A stretch of 64,000 nt of DNA from contig JAKMXF010000016.1 in assembly GCA_024704765.1 (NCBI GenBank), positions 1-64,000 of the forward strand, given 5' to 3'. Shown here piece by piece: positions 23,641-36,101 of the stretch (position 1 is its first letter; each line of letters opens with the position of its first letter). This stretch comes from Oopsacas minuta (taxonomy: Eukaryota > Porifera > Hexactinellida > Lyssacinosida > Leucopsacidae). Under the pieces are notes generated by a model that made no database searches, was not told the DNA's origin, and worked only from the letters and a program-made list of their open reading frames with translations. A program made the translations under genes and the position numbers.

Positions 23641-24199
23641 ATACATGGGGAATTATGAGGATATTATACAGGGGGAATTATGAGGAGATTCTCCTGCCCT
23701 ACTTATAGAGGCACTACTGTACACTACCAGTGGCGTATCCATTGGGGGGATTTGGGTGTTCAAACACCCTCCTCATTTCTGGTATCCAAAAGGGACATGT
23801 TGTATTTATAATTTGATTTTCCTTAATATTTACATCATGCTATCCAATTTTCACAATTATTTTTCAACGAGTTTTCCAAACAATATCCCAGAAGACTCCA
23901 GCTGACTAATGTATTAGCAGACTAAATTTGTATTTACTAAATAGTATTAATGAAATTATGTAACAAAATTATTATGTTATCTAAACATAAACATCTAAAC
24001 AACTTTGGTACAAATGTACAATACATTCCTCCTACTATGTGACAAGAATAGCTATACATCGATGTTTGAGCGTCTAAGATTCAAAAGTTTTTCTGGAGGA
24101 CTTGCCCACAGCCACCCCCTTACCCCCTCACGATAATTCTAGATACCCCATTGACTATAATAAGATTACATGAATACATAACACAAATGTATACTCAAA
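23641..24199. other. Intergenic with a probable transposon relic
   Basis: Near 23731 the word CAGTGGCGTATCCATTGGGG resembles the start of hAT- or PIF-type elements. AATGGGGTATCTAG is its loose inverse near 24145, but no duplicated target could be defined. Confidence 0.35.
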
Positions 24200-24457
24200 T
24201 TATAACATAGGTAATGGAGGATGTCCTAGTCTTAAAAATTCTATTTTCCTGGCCATATGAATTCCATAAGTCTTAGTTCGTAACTCATAAGCTATTCTCC
24301 TTCTACGAACGGTTGGTTTCTCATAGAACTTCCTCTCTCTCATTTTCTGATAGGTTCCCTCGCTTTCAATTACAGAATGTAGTGCTTTAAGATATTGGAT
24401 AGGATTAGAGTTACCGACATAAGCCATACGGTTAACTATGTGAATTCCTTTAGACAT
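24200..24457 (-). CDS. MRPS21: Mitochondrial ribosomal protein bS21m
   Basis: An intact single-exon frame of 85 residues. The core REKFYEKPTVRRRR-type block (here RKFYEKPTVRRRRIAYELR) followed by ARKIEFL is the hallmark of the S21 family, and the length is close to the animal protein of about 87 residues. The product would be part of the small mitoribosomal subunit and be imported into mitochondria. The start at 24457 gives MSKGIHIVNRMAYVG; a second Met follows ten residues later. No intron is needed. Confidence 0.85.
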   Translation of the reverse strand: MSKGIHIVNRMAYVGNSNPIQYLKALHSVIESEGTYQKMRERKFYEKPTVRRRRIAYELRTKTYGIHMARKIEFLRLGHPPLPML

Positions 24458-26491
24458 ATTGGTTGCTAAGTGGGATGTCTAAAGAGCAAAATATTGGAGA
24501 ATTCATAAAAAGATATTTCGGGACTATTTTAACCTACACACTATATTAGAATCTGCTTAATCACCTAACTTAGCCAGAAACAGAACCACATAAATGGTGT
24601 TACATCCGGTTAATCAGTCCAAAATAGTCTGGTACAGGAGTAACACTCTTAAGCGGTGATTACATTAAGTAGAATCATAAGATAATTTTCATATTCGATA
24701 ATCCCATATTTTTATGGCGTTTTAGAACAGTACTCGCTCTGATAATAATCTTCTGGATAAATTTGATTCAGACTCAATGTATATCAATAATATCAAAGTA
24801 GGATTTTTCAAAAACAAAATGTTCATAAGAATGGAATTGTTAGCATAAATTATGAAAGGAAAATGATAACTAATCGCTAAATTCGAAGCCATATGAGACC
24901 CTATAGAGATATGAAATTGCTGAATCATCACATTTGTTGAAAATTTACATGTTTTGGAACATTTTGTATTAAAAAAATTTTCTCATCGAAAAAATTTTCA
25001 GTGACATGTGTATTATGATTCTCCTTAAGTAGAGTTTATGGAAACGGTTGATGAAGTAGAAATGTTTCATTTGTCTATTACTTTACATTAGGGATGAAGA
25101 CAAAATAATTAAAGTTAATATTTTGTCAGAAATGGTTATTGGAATTTTGACCATGGATAGTGGATTTTATGTTTTAGAGAAATTCCGAAAAAAATGTCTG
25201 AACAACATTCAAGCAGAAATAAGAAATCCGCCATCCATGGTTAAATATTGAATAAGCATATACAGTGTCCATTTCTGTCATTACAGTACTTACAACCTAA
25301 AAGCCTACTTATTTACAATTAAATGCCTTTTCCACGACCAAAAATATAGAAAAATCTCAAATCACCGTTTGTGCGGACTAAAATTTGCCAAATTAATTCC
25401 AGTGGATAATTGAAATTACATTATTCTACTAAATATAGATTTTAGCAAAGAAAAATAAAATTGTATTTACTAATCTTGTTAGATATTTAAAATATTAAAA
25501 TCGAATTCTACGTCCCTGTTAACCCCCATTTAACAAGTGGAAGCTAATCTCTAGGATAATTTTGAAATGTTCCTTGGGGTGCTGCATTTTGTCAGAATTT
25601 TGAAGTTGTCATTTGTCAAAATTTCGAGTTCTGACTTTGTCAGAATGGTTTTTACTGTGCTCTGATTTGGGAGAATCAATTTTGCATTTTGGTTTCTTAC
25701 TTAAATGTCAATCAATACTATATGACTCAAAATAAATAACTATGAGAAGATAGGACGGGATCATGACGGGATATTTCTGGGATTAGCTATAAATTTGGTT
25801 ATATGTGTGTAGTTGATCGGGGATTTGAATATTACTATATAGTGATCGAATGTTTTTCTTCTGGTAGTTATATCACGGTCTGGAGTGTGAGATATGACCT
25901 TGTAAATGAAGGAAAAGACGAAATAGGGTTTTTAACTATCATTATTGTTGTTGGAACCGACTGTAATTGTGTCTAGGTGTTTTTATCTATGGAGAAATTG
26001 GGACCAGGGATGTTTTGAATTTTAGCTCGGTTCTAATACGGTTCTTTGTTTTATGGAAAAACAATCTTTTCCAAAACAACAAACAACTAAATAGTGTCGA
26101 AACTAAATGCAAAATTAATTCTCCCAAATCGGAACACAATTAGCTCGATAAGAACCATTTTGGCAAAGTCAAAACTCGAGATCCTAACAAATGATAACTT
26201 AAGAATTCTGACAAACGCAGGCGCCCTGTTCCTTTTGAATAGATATACGAAACCCAACATAACATCCATGGTTGGTTAAATATCTGACAAGTGGGACCAT
26301 TTCTGTCACAACGATACGTCACAAATACTGAGATAATGATAATAAAATTCCTCCTGCCCGTACGCATGTTCCTGCGGAGCTGAAACAAATCTCTCATTAA
26401 CAGTGATAATAAATTAAATCATTGATAGAATTAGATGAATAAGAAAGTAAGTACATTAATTCACAATTCATCAGCTGGGTGATTATTCTAA
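24458..26491. other. Intergenic, 2 kb, AT-rich
   Basis: No gene recognised. 25505-25570 matches, inverted, the segment at about 45455-45520 (AGAGATTAGCTTCCACTTGT), so it is part of a dispersed repeat. Around 25590-25650 the word GTCAGAAT recurs several times. Two divergent CCATGG-containing words near 25150 and 25235 form a loose inverted pair. Confidence 0.35.
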
Positions 26492-27586
26492 TTAATTCGT
26501 GTATATATCATCATCACTGCTGGATGAATATCTAAAATCTTCTGTAAGAGAGGAAATCAATAGTTCTGTAAGAAACATAGCCTGTGCTGCTCGCTTCTCA
26601 TCGAATGCTTCCTTCTTCTCTTCCGATTCTTTGGACATTTCTTTAATCTGTTTAGACATAACTTTAAGAGGTACTGCTACTTGTATTGCGGACTGTTTAG
26701 ACTTCACGTGGTCCTTACCTCCCTTACCCAAGGGAGTATCACCTGGAGGCTTGTAGAGGAATGGGTTCTTAGCTTCATGAGAGGAGGGCTTATCATAGAA
26801 CTGATTCAGAGCGTACTTGCTATGGTCTGTGTATTGTTTTGCTAATTGCTCGAAGCGATCCTCATTGAATGAATCAAAATTAGTCATACCAGCAGAGTGG
26901 AGCTGTATGTTATCTCTGTGAGAAGTAGTCAGTTGAGAGAGGAGGTCAGCTAGTGGATCAGCCTCCCCTCCGTGTTGGTGAGAGACCCCAGACCCTCTCT
27001 CCTTTCGAGGGAGATACCCGGAGTTAAAGAGGGAGTTAGCACTGCCTGAAGATGGCGGTGGCTGGTAGGCATTGGCGTAGAGACGATGGTAGCCCTTCAT
27101 CCGCCCCCCTCTCTGATGGATGCGACGGATTAACCGATGAGAAGACTCGTCTACTTCCTTTACAGCTTGGTGTTCTATCGCCAGATGCTCTTGAAAATCA
27201 TCTGATATGAAGTTAGCATCACCGTCTGGGAGAGCTGCACACACCGGACATACAACCTCTGTCCTCTGGTCAGGGTGTTGTGTGTTAACATGATCATGTA
27301 ATGTCTGTTCTGTGTAACCGGGTACTGCACAGTAGGGACAGGTGAATGAGTACGAATACTCTGCTGAATTCTCTCCCCCGTAGTACAGTGACATATCAGT
27401 ACGGGTTAGAATACATTGTACGGGATGAGAGGACGTGTGTCTACCGTTATTAGCAGTCTCATCTCCAAGGGAGTCGAAGCAATCAGCACAGAGATCAAAA
27501 TCAAAACAGAGTAGACATTTATAACGCTTCCCTGTGAATCCAGATCTCCCACACTTATCACAACTGACTCCTCTATGTACTGACAT
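26492..27586 (-). CDS. KCMF1: KCMF1-like E3 ubiquitin ligase
   Basis: An intact intronless frame of 364 residues. Residues 1-50 form a ZZ-type zinc finger (GVSCDKCGRSGFTGKRYKC, LLCFDFDLCADCF). Residues about 80-145 carry two Di19-like C2H2 fingers (FTCPYCAVPGYTE...HVNTQH; VVCPVCAALP...HLAIEH). The middle is low-complexity, and the C-terminus is a charged helix (IKEMSKESEEKKEAFDEKRA). This order and length match animal KCMF1 (about 380 residues), a component of an N-degron-related ubiquitin ligase. The start MSVHRGVSCDKCG aligns with the family start. Confidence 0.92.
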   Translation of the reverse strand: MSVHRGVSCDKCGRSGFTGKRYKCLLCFDFDLCADCFDSLGDETANNGRHTSSHPVQCILTRTDMSLYYGGENSAEYSYSFTCPYCAVPGYTEQTLHDHVNTQHPDQRTEVVCPVCAALPDGDANFISDDFQEHLAIEHQAVKEVDESSHRLIRRIHQRGGRMKGYHRLYANAYQPPPSSGSANSLFNSGYLPRKERGSGVSHQHGGEADPLADLLSQLTTSHRDNIQLHSAGMTNFDSFNEDRFEQLAKQYTDHSKYALNQFYDKPSSHEAKNPFLYKPPGDTPLGKGGKDHVKSKQSAIQVAVPLKVMSKQIKEMSKESEEKKEAFDEKRAAQAMFLTELLISSLTEDFRYSSSSDDDIYTN

Positions 27587-27619
27587 CTATCTAATGACTA
27601 TAGCTCTTAGATTGGTAAA

Positions 27620-27980
27620 TACAGTCAATGCCGGTTATAAGAACATCGTCGGGAACTGAACATAATGTTCTTATAACCGGCATGGAATGTTCTTATATTC
27701 GGTAAAATTCAATGGTGTGAGATACAAAAGATTCGGTAAATCGGGTTATGGTTCTTATAACCGGCATGTCGTATATATAAACATGTTCTGGTAACCGAAA
27801 TAAATTATACAGGAATATATGAGAACCGTTTTCTGAATATGGTTCTTATATCCAGCATGTTCTTCCAACCGATAAAAATTCAATGAAGATACAAAAGATT
27901 CGGTAAATCGAGTTATTGTTCTTATAACCGGTGTTCTTATAACCGGTGTTCTTATAACCGGTGTTCTTATATCCGGCATC
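27620..27980. repeat. Degenerate tandem repeat of GTTCTTATAACCGG
   Basis: The 14-16 bp word GTTCTTATAACCGG recurs many times in both orientations, with three nearly perfect consecutive copies at 27918-27965. The outer copies form an inverted arrangement (AATGCCGGTTATAAGAACAT near 27628), so this is probably an expanded pogo/Tigger-like MITE. Confidence 0.6.
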
Positions 27981-29489
27981 TACTATATAAATACAGAAGA
28001 ACCGATGGTTAATGCAAGATCATGTTCAGTCAGAGTGACTTATCATAAAGGTGCTCTCAGAGAAGGAACCGGTTAGCGTCTTTATGACCCGGTCCATTCG
28101 GTAGGGATGCCAGATTTCCAAACTCAGACAAATTGTCGTCATTACGAAAATCAGGTGTTTCTTTTGATCGGACAGGAGGAGTAACGGATACCTACTTCTT
28201 TTCGGAGGCGTTTTCGCCAAGGTTTTCGAAAATGTTTCTTAATAAGAACGCAGCATTTGGGACAAGACACCAGTCACACCACTGTGGACTATTTTAATAC
28301 GAATTTCCCGATAATAAGAAAATATTTATACAAAATTCAAGTCACTACAATCGTTTTTCAACTGTTATTGCATTCTCCGGTAATCAGTGCTCTCAACTCG
28401 ATCTCGTCGTGAGTCTCACGATTTCGAGCCTTCAATACTGCATAATCCCTGGTCTTATCACAGAAAACTAATACTAAATTGCGCATCTCACGTTAGATTC
28501 ATGAGATTTTTGACGAATCTCACTTTTTTGAAGGTTCCCAGGTTGAGAACCCTGGGTTAATACGTACTCCGGATAAGAAGTACAAACTCCGCTCGTGTAT
28601 ATATTAACGAGATTCTACTGGTACAATGCTCTCAAATCTCACGATCTCGTAGGCTTACCGAATTCACGGAACAGAACGGACAAGTTTTATTGAAGAAATT
28701 TCCAATTTGTTCCTTGTACATTTGGCCGTAATCACACAATATTGTAACATAACGGTTGTCAAGCATTTGTTATGACTTTTCACTTTTTGGGTAATCAATT
28801 TTCTCAATTTATAACGAATCTATAAATATCTACTAACACCTCCTCCATTTTAATCTTGATTATTATATGGACCACCTTTCTGCTGGATAACTACCTCTCT
28901 CTAGCCAAGAAAAGGAAATCGAAAATATGAGAGGACTGTTTCTAGGCGTAATTACTTGAATATTGTACAAATGGATACAAGTTTGGCATATTGATTACCA
29001 TTGACGTGAAATGTCATAACAAATGCTTGACAAATGTTGTTCTATATTATTCTGTGATTTTCAATGTCAAATATGTGTCAAGCGACAAATTTAAGAACTT
29101 GTCCGTTCCCCTCCGTGAATTAGGGAAGCTCGATCTCGTCGTGTGTCACACGATTTTGCGTCTGCACACAGTCACATACACAAAATCCTTGGTCTATTCA
29201 CTGAAAACTAATACTACTTCATAAGGTCCAACTTTGGTATAATAGTTTCACGATTTGAAATTTACCAGTCTGGGACTTGAGGGCTCTGTATTTACCGGCG
29301 GGGGGAAATTTTTCCAGGCGGGAGTAAGAAACAAGTACAGTATAATCCCATTATGACAAGTTCGGATAGGAGCTTCCCTACTTCACAGAACGAAACGGGA
29401 AAGTTTTGCTTGAATTAACTTAAATAGACATACAAATTAAACTAACATTCAATTAGGCATAAATGCGTAAAAATAGTTCTGTAGATTTG
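27981..29489. other. Intergenic with a duplicated 90-bp segment
   Basis: Two related segments, 28396-28480 and 29127-29220, share CTCGATCTCGTCGTG, CACGATTT and CTGAAAACTAATACTA. No gene recognised. Near 28535 GAACCCTGGGTT resembles a hAT terminus relic. Confidence 0.4.
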
Positions 29490-30105
29490 TATCTGTTTCT
29501 GAGTTCTGACCCTGTGCCAAGTGGCTGTTGCAACAGGATATGATTGAGTGTACCGAAGTTCCTATAATACTGTTACTATCATCTATCCATACATATGCAT
29601 TAGCAATAGCACCAGCATCATTTTCTATATAATTTAACCCTGTCTAGTATGTATTTAAATCTGTACTGGTATAAATAATATGCTATCTACTGCTGTTGAG
29701 TTGATTGTAGCAAGATTTCCTCTCGACTAGTATATCATGTTGTATCAGTGGTAATGAAGAACTCAATTGCTGAAGTGTAATATGTTAGTTCAATAGCTGG
29801 AGTTCCTATAAGATATAAGAATATATGTATTTATCAAATTCGACTATTTTTCGTTAGGATCGAAAGCTTTTCAACTGATTATATCGGATGTGAGTGATAA
29901 ATGTAACAGTTGAATATCGTAGTTGAATCTGGGTGATAAATACTTCAATATTATCCCAGTTGTTAGTATATAACTTGTACATTGCAATTTGGAATAGTTA
30001 AAGTAGATCCTGTAGAGTTCGTATCATTTGGAAGAGTCCAAATACCATCAATATTAATTAACAGGATATCACATTGTACAGGTGAAGGAATTGCTAGCGT
30101 ATTTA
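29490..30105 (-). pseudogene. Decayed lectin/Ig receptor fragment
   Basis: The reverse strand at about 29555-29645 encodes NYIENDAGAIANAYVWIDDS, closely matching the first lectin domain of the plus-strand phosphatase receptor (NDMENEAGTIASAFVWVDGS). The segment 29950-30080 encodes GIWTLPNDTNSTGSTLTIPN, matching that gene's type B Ig-like exon (GRWILPNNTNSSSQTISYG). Frames are broken throughout. It is the remains of a further family member, pointing opposite to the 40-45 kb gene. Confidence 0.7.
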
Positions 30106-30652
30106 TCTATGGATAGAGTAGTGAAAAGCTTTCAGGAGACACAACACCGTAACTTATAGCTACAGACAATATGAAGTGATAATTGCAATCAAAAGAATAT
30201 TTCATTAAAATACAATATGTACTTATTACATTGATGTGTTTGCTGAAAATACATAAGCCACCTCTCTTGCAAGTAAATTGGGTAGAATCAGTTTTTATTT
30301 TATTTTCAACTTCACATATCACAACCTCCTGTGTCGTTGGGGAACAGACTCATGTCAATTCAAATTCAATCTCACATATGCTGACTTATTCAACACACCT
30401 TCATCCTCTCATTATACCCCCAATTACACAGTATTTTCTCTAAGACAGAAGAATTCTATATTACAAGAAAACGAATTTCAGGTAGTTAGATTCAATGGTT
30501 GTGTTGAGTAATATTATATTTATGGAAAATATCTCTAGATTTGATAGCAAGACAAAATAGCAAATTGGACGGATAAACAACTTTGAACAACAGTTTGTAC
30601 AGTTACGTTACAGATAGGACAAAATTGTGAGATTCTTAAAACAAGTAAAACA

Positions 30653-30711
<59 letters not shown>

Positions 30712-31069
30712 TTGGAGTGTATTTGGAGTGTATATAAATAATGAAATATTATAAAACATATCTTTCTCTCAACTTGACTACCTAAAGGGAGTAGGGATGC
30801 ACAAATCTTTTATAGATCAACCAACATTGGGCCATTTTAGTAGGAGGTTTCATGTTAATTAAGGCGCAATGGCCCATTAAGACAACATAAACCTAAACTA
30901 CTGAATTACTTAATTAATGAATTAATGAACTTCCATAATGCTTTCCAAGCCTAATTGGAAGTGAAAATTCTGATTAACTTAACTGGTAATTTATTAATTA
31001 CACTTTTCCCGCTATTTCAATACTTTGATCATCACTGATATAAATACTTAACTTTGTAACTATTCACAA
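30106..31069. other. Intergenic with a TG microsatellite
   Basis: No gene recognised. A (TG)n run occupies about 30656-30709. Around 30860-30960 there are several ATTAATTAA-type words. Confidence 0.4.
30656..30709. repeat. (TG)n microsatellite
   Basis: About 26 uninterrupted TG units preceded by ATGTA. The reverse frame reading through it (HTHTHT...) is not a gene. Confidence 0.95.
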
Positions 31070-31317
31070 ATGAATACTAATCAACAAATTTCGAATAGAA
31101 GGGGAAGTCGTAGACCTGGTGGGCCTGGGCGTGGTGACCATGGCCACTCTAATTTAAACCAATTACTGAAAACATATACAAATATTGTAATGGTAAGTGC
31201 ACATTGTAATTACAATCTATATAAATCAACCGTTCACCCTTTATTTCAATTTAGTGCGAAAATGGGAGCCGGAGGAGGGGTGAAAGGAGGCGGCAACAAC
31301 GCCTTCACCACCGCTAA
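31070..31317 (+). CDS. Possible small basic protein, two exons
   Basis: Exon 31070-31192 (41 codons, phase 0) ends at a canonical GTAAGT donor. A TTTAG acceptor precedes exon 31255-31317. The spliced product would be 61 residues: MNTNQQISNRRGSRRPGGPG, RGDHGHSNLNQLLKTYTNIV, then MCENGSRRRGERRRQQRLHHR-like basic end. Reading through the intron instead gives an 88-residue frame. I do not recognise a family; the middle LNQLLKTYTNIVM could be a short conserved helix. The intron is 62 bp, normal for this window. It may be chance. Confidence 0.35.
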
Positions 31318-31477
31318 CGACAAAAAACATATGTGATGTGTCTGTGTCTATATTTCGTATTTTGTTTAGTCTGTTGTGTAAATATCGCATAGAAATTAAA
31401 TTCTTACATAGAACCAATTAAACAGCATAATTGTAGAAAATTTGGGTATTAAGGAATGAATTTAACACTCAACTGTT

Positions 31478-32944
31478 GAGGTTATAGCATAAAGTTATAG
31501 AGGTTATAGCATAAAGTTATAGAGGTTATAGCATAAAGTTATAGAGGTTATAGCATAAAGTTATAGAGGTTATAGCATAAAGTTATAGAGGTTATAGCAT
31601 AAAGTTATAGAGGTTATAGCATAAAGTTATAGAGGTTGTAGCATAAAGTTATAGAGGTTATAGCATAAAGTTATAGAGGTTGTAGCATAAAGTTATAGAG
31701 GTTATAGCATAAAGTTATAGAGGTTATAGCATAAAGTTATAGAGGTTGTAGCATAAAGTTATAGAGGTTGTAGCATAAAGTTATAGAGGTTATAGCATAA
31801 AGTTATAGAGGTTGTAGCATAAAGTTATAGAGGTTATAGCATAAAGTTATAGAGGTTATAGCATAAAGTTATAGAGGTTGTAGCATAAAGTTATAGAGGT
31901 TGTAGCATAAAGTTATAGAGGTTATAGCATAAAGTTATAGAGGTTATAGCATAAAGTTATAGAGGTTATAGCATAAAGTTATAGAGGTTGTAGCATAAAG
32001 TTATAGAGGTTATAGCATAAAGTTATAGAGGTTGTAGCATAAAGTTATAGACGTTATAGCATAAAGTTATGGAGGTTATAGCATAAAGTTATAGAGGTTA
32101 TAGCATAAAGTTATAGAGGTTGTAGCATAAAGTTATAGAGGTTGTAGCATAAAGTTATAGAGGTTATAGCATAAAGTTATAGAGGTTATAGCATAAAGTT
32201 ATAGAGGTTATAGCATAAAGTTATAGAGGTTATAGCATAAAGTTATAGAGGTTGTAGCATAAAGTTATAGAGGTTGTAGCATAAAGTTATAGAGGTTGTA
32301 GCATAAAGTTATAGAGGTTATAGCATAAAGTTATAGAGGTTATAGCATAAAGTTATAGAGGTTGTAGCATAAAGTTATAGAGGTTGTAGCATAAAGTTAT
32401 AGAGGTTGTAGCATAAAGTTATAGAGGTTATAGCATAAAGTTATAGAGGTTGTAGCATAAAGTTATTGAGGTTATAGCATAAAGTTATAGAGGTTATAGC
32501 ATAAAGTTATAGAGGTTATAGCATAAAGTTATAGAGGTTGTAGCATAAAGTTATAGAGGTTATAGCATAAAGTTATAGAGGTTGTAGCATAAAGTTATAG
32601 AGGTTATAGCATAAAGTTATAGAGGTTGTAGCATAAAGTTATAGAGGTTATAGCATAAAGTTATAGAGGTTATAGCATAAAGTTATAGAGGTTGTAGCAT
32701 AAAGTTATAGAGGTTGTAGCATAAAGTTATAGAGGTTATAGCATAAAGTCATAGAGGTTATAGCATAAAGTTATAGAGGTTATAGCATAAAGTTATAGAG
32801 GTTATAGCATAAAGTTATAGAGGTTGTAGCATAAAGTTATAGAGGTTATAGCATAAAGTTATAGAGGTTGTAGCATAAAGTTATAGAGGTTATAGCATAA
32901 AGTTATAGAGGTTATAGCATAAAGTTATAGAGGTTGTAGCATAA
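31478..32944. repeat. 22-bp minisatellite, about 67 copies
   Basis: A head-to-tail array of a 22-bp unit beginning GAGGTTATAGCATAAAG. Almost all variation is at one position, GGTTATAGC against GGTTGTAGC, scattered along the array, with only a few other changes (for example near 32052, 32069, 32466 and 32750). Such uniformity points to recent expansion or ongoing conversion. No frame is conserved through it. Confidence 0.95.
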
Positions 32945-33399
32945 GTGAATTACATTGTTCTAAATATATCTATAATATAATACTCAAAGGGGCGTAAATT
33001 TGGGGAATAATGGATAACTCAAGGTACAATGCGACGAATTCATCGCGAAGCGATACATAAATATATAACATACCAATATCCATATTATATTGCTGGGGTA
33101 GAACAGATCCGTTCGTCAGCTGTTGTGACACATTTTTGACACCTTTTAGCTGTGCTATTGCATTCTTTAAATCTATATCTTCATTTCTATCAGCTCTGTG
33201 TTCTGATTGGTTAAAACATCCCTCTCAAACCACTTATCACCTCTGGAATGTGACACATTTCTTCCTATAGACTAACAAGAATGTATAACACATTCCTACA
33301 ATTACTATGCTAACACTACAAATATGTACCTCTGTTAGAATTGGTGCCTCATCATTACTACTGTCGATAGAGAATGTGTCCTCAAGTGGCCCATGTCAC
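32945..33399. other. Intergenic with dispersed-repeat core
   Basis: 33000-33065 is a worn copy of the GC-rich repeat core (CAATGCGACGAATTCATCGC). The rest shows no recognised gene. Confidence 0.45.
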
Positions 33400-34364
33400 T
33401 TTTGAATGTGTCAAGCAAATCCTCTTCATCTCTCATGTCGATCTTTGTATTCTTCATTTGTTACACAATCGTGTAGTTTTCTTATGAACCAAGAAACACC
33501 ATCATCTGATGATATGTATCTGTACCCTCAGAAGTGTCATACACGATTAGGATGTCACCTATCCTCCTTTTTCTATGATGGTGTACATTGAACACTTTTT
33601 CATCTGTTGGATTATAGTGTACTTCCATACGATCCTCTCTGCATGCTTGTATTAGGAAGATCTTTTGGATATCTAATATGTTCTCATTTGAGGTAAATAG
33701 TATATTCCTTGTGTCATTGTTACGCTATCACAATCGGTTCCCAATATCATCCCATTTTTACCCGGTGTGACGCAATGGATATGAATAATACTGGACATAT
33801 AGGTACATTGTCTGAAAATTCTACTAATTTCTTTCTCATTTCTTTTCCTGTCAATTCGAAATGGAGGTATCCATCATAATTGACCTTATATTGATCGTAT
33901 ATCCGTGTTAAATAACGCATTCCTCCTACAGCACCTTTCTCTCCTTATACATCTTTTACGGAACGTTCGGTTTGCTATTATGATCCCATAACCTTGAGCT
34001 TCTTCATACCTCTTCCTCTGATTAACAGTTTCATTGAATGAGTAGGTCAGTTCGGAATCAACTACATGAAAAATACATTATGAAGACGTACACGTGATCA
34101 CTCGCGGCATTCGAGCTATTTATTTGTGCGAATGGTGTTAAAAATTGGTGCTAGAACACTGCACTCGATGACAACCGATGGAATTTATTTCTTTGACGGT
34201 TGAGAACTATATTTGTAAGTTTCACACTTCGATATAAGCAGTAGTTGACTGTAATGATAGTATAAGTACATTAAATTACTCACAGCTGGATGATCTTGTT
34301 TTAACTTAGGAGGCTTTTCTTTCTTTGGAGCCAAAGGACTGATACATTCATCACTTTCGGCCAT
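33400..34364 (-). pseudogene. Decayed caspase-like gene
   Basis: Exon 1 (34284-34364) encodes MAESDECISPLAPKKEKPPK and ends at a GTGAGT donor. After an AG acceptor near 34062 come ETVNQRKRYEEAQGYGIIIA, then in shifting frames GGMRYLTRIYDQY, VEFSDNVPICPVLFISIAS, KIFLIQACREDRME and ILIVYDTSEGYRYISSDDGV, SWFIRKLHDC. These are the strand and active-site blocks of a caspase in order; the QACxG motif reads QACRE. Several frameshifts and a phase mismatch at the first intron mark it as a pseudogene, in tandem with the intact caspase just upstream on the same strand. Confidence 0.7.
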
Positions 34365-35527
34365 ATTCTATTTATTTAATTGTTAATTTGTCGCTAGGGG
34401 AGTGAGGTGACGTATCAGAGTTAGATGCACTAAGAGGGCAATTTGGAAGCTAATTCCTGTCAGCGTTCCATGACCCGAACGGACAGATATAATTTCGGGT
34501 AGAATAGTGTCATGGAACGCTGACCGGTTTAATAGGACACTGAGATTTGTGTATTTAACCTCACTGTAAAAATGTATTACCACAGAAGTATAACACCATT
34601 ATCTGAAGTTATTATCTACACAAATTTGTTGACTGTTTTACTAAACTTACACTCAATATTGTTATTACTAGCTATGGTAAACAATACATACTATTGAGTC
34701 ACTATAGGATATACTTCACACTTTCACAACTAAAAGATGGGAGAATGTTATTTATTATCGTAACATAGCAACAAGTTGTCATATATGGAATGTGTAAATG
34801 GTACGGTTAAGCGAAGTAATTATTTATCATATTGATTTCTTATTTTAACACATTTTTGTGCATCAATAAAGTCTTTTTCATCGAAATTATCATTTCCAGC
34901 TTAAAAGTAATTTATCCCGCATTTACCCGCCTAATTTGCATTCTTCTATGTACATATTCACGCGCGTAAATTTAACTCACCTTTTTCTTCTTAATTGAAT
35001 CACACCACTATATTTCATCTCCTTTTTCGACCCCTTGCACGCTTGCATAATAAACACTTTTGGAATACCAAGTAAGTTCTCGTTACCCAAGGGTCCAAAC
35101 AAGTTTTCTTAAGAACTTCAATCAAAACTTATTTACAAAAACAAGACTGAGTATATATACACAAAATGCTAATATCAATAAATAACGACAAATAATCAGC
35201 CAACTTTCCAACTTCTTAGCTTTTGACACCTAAAAATATTATTAATTGAGCATTTGTAGTGAAATTTCCATATTGTTATTATTTAATTTATCATATTTTC
35301 ACACCTTTACAGAAGGTGATTAAATCGAAGTAATACTTGGACCAATTTTAGTGTAGCTCCTAAAGGGAGATGCCCGAATGGCATCGACGATGAGCGACCT
35401 CCTTACATACGTCCACATGAATCATATTTCACACCTTTCTATGTACATCAAAAGACGCTATAGATTAGTTTTCAACATGTTGTCAAGGATCAGTGCCATT
35501 GTCCAATTTATGGTACCAATTTCAATA
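34365..35527. other. Intergenic between the two caspase copies
   Basis: No gene recognised. The segment 34170-34250 (ACACTTCGATATAAGC) recurs near 58030-58045. An inverted pair around 34455-34525 (TCAGCGTTCCATGAC and GTCATGGAACGCTGA) forms a possible hairpin of about 15-bp stem. Confidence 0.4.
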
Positions 35528-36022
35528 CAGTGAAACCTCTGGAATCGGGGCATGCGGGATACTGGGAAAATTTCTGACGCCCTGATTGTGGAAATTCCCC
35601 GATTCTAGATTTCAGTGTGGTATTGTGTCAAAATCACCATTTTTCGTATATATGTAGTCATATTATGTCACACTATTGTTTCGTATTGCTAGTCACACTG
35701 TAACGTTAAAATATTTAATTCTGCTACATATTTACCCTCAGAGGCGGATTGAGTTGATTTCTTGTTCACTTACGTAGCATTTATATTGTGTTTGATTCGA
35801 TAGTTATTGCGAAAATAAGAATTTATTGAGTTGATTTCAGTATTGATGCCCCGATTGCGTAGGGATTTTAGTATTAGTTCTATGCAAGCTGAAAGAATTG
35901 GATTTTCAGGATTTCCCCGATTCCAGAGGTTCATTTGTATGGGAAATATTTTCGCGAAATTCAAGTGCCCCGATTTCAGAGGTTCCCCGATTCCAGAGAC
36001 CCCGATTCCAGAGGTTTCACTG
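35528..36022. mobile_element. pogo/Tigger-like MITE
   Basis: Terminal inverted repeats start CAGTGAAACCTCTGGAATCG on both sides, flanked by TA dinucleotides (35526-35527 and 36023-36024). TA duplication with CAGTnnAACCTC ends is typical of pogo/Tigger elements. At 495 bp with no frame of its own, it is non-autonomous. It sits just downstream of the caspase gene, whose frame reads into it if the last donor is ignored. Confidence 0.8.
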
Positions 36023-36101
36023 TATACGGAGGATAGCAATCTGAAATTAATATAGTACTCGCATTAACGCTAACGAATTCCTCAACGGTTAAGTAACTTA
36101 C

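Noticed and set aside
30535-30759. Frame with poly His-Thr
   Set aside because: Translation of the TG microsatellite.
31478-32944. Regular repeat considered as a CRISPR array
   Set aside because: Units are directly adjacent with no spacers, in an animal genome; it is a minisatellite.
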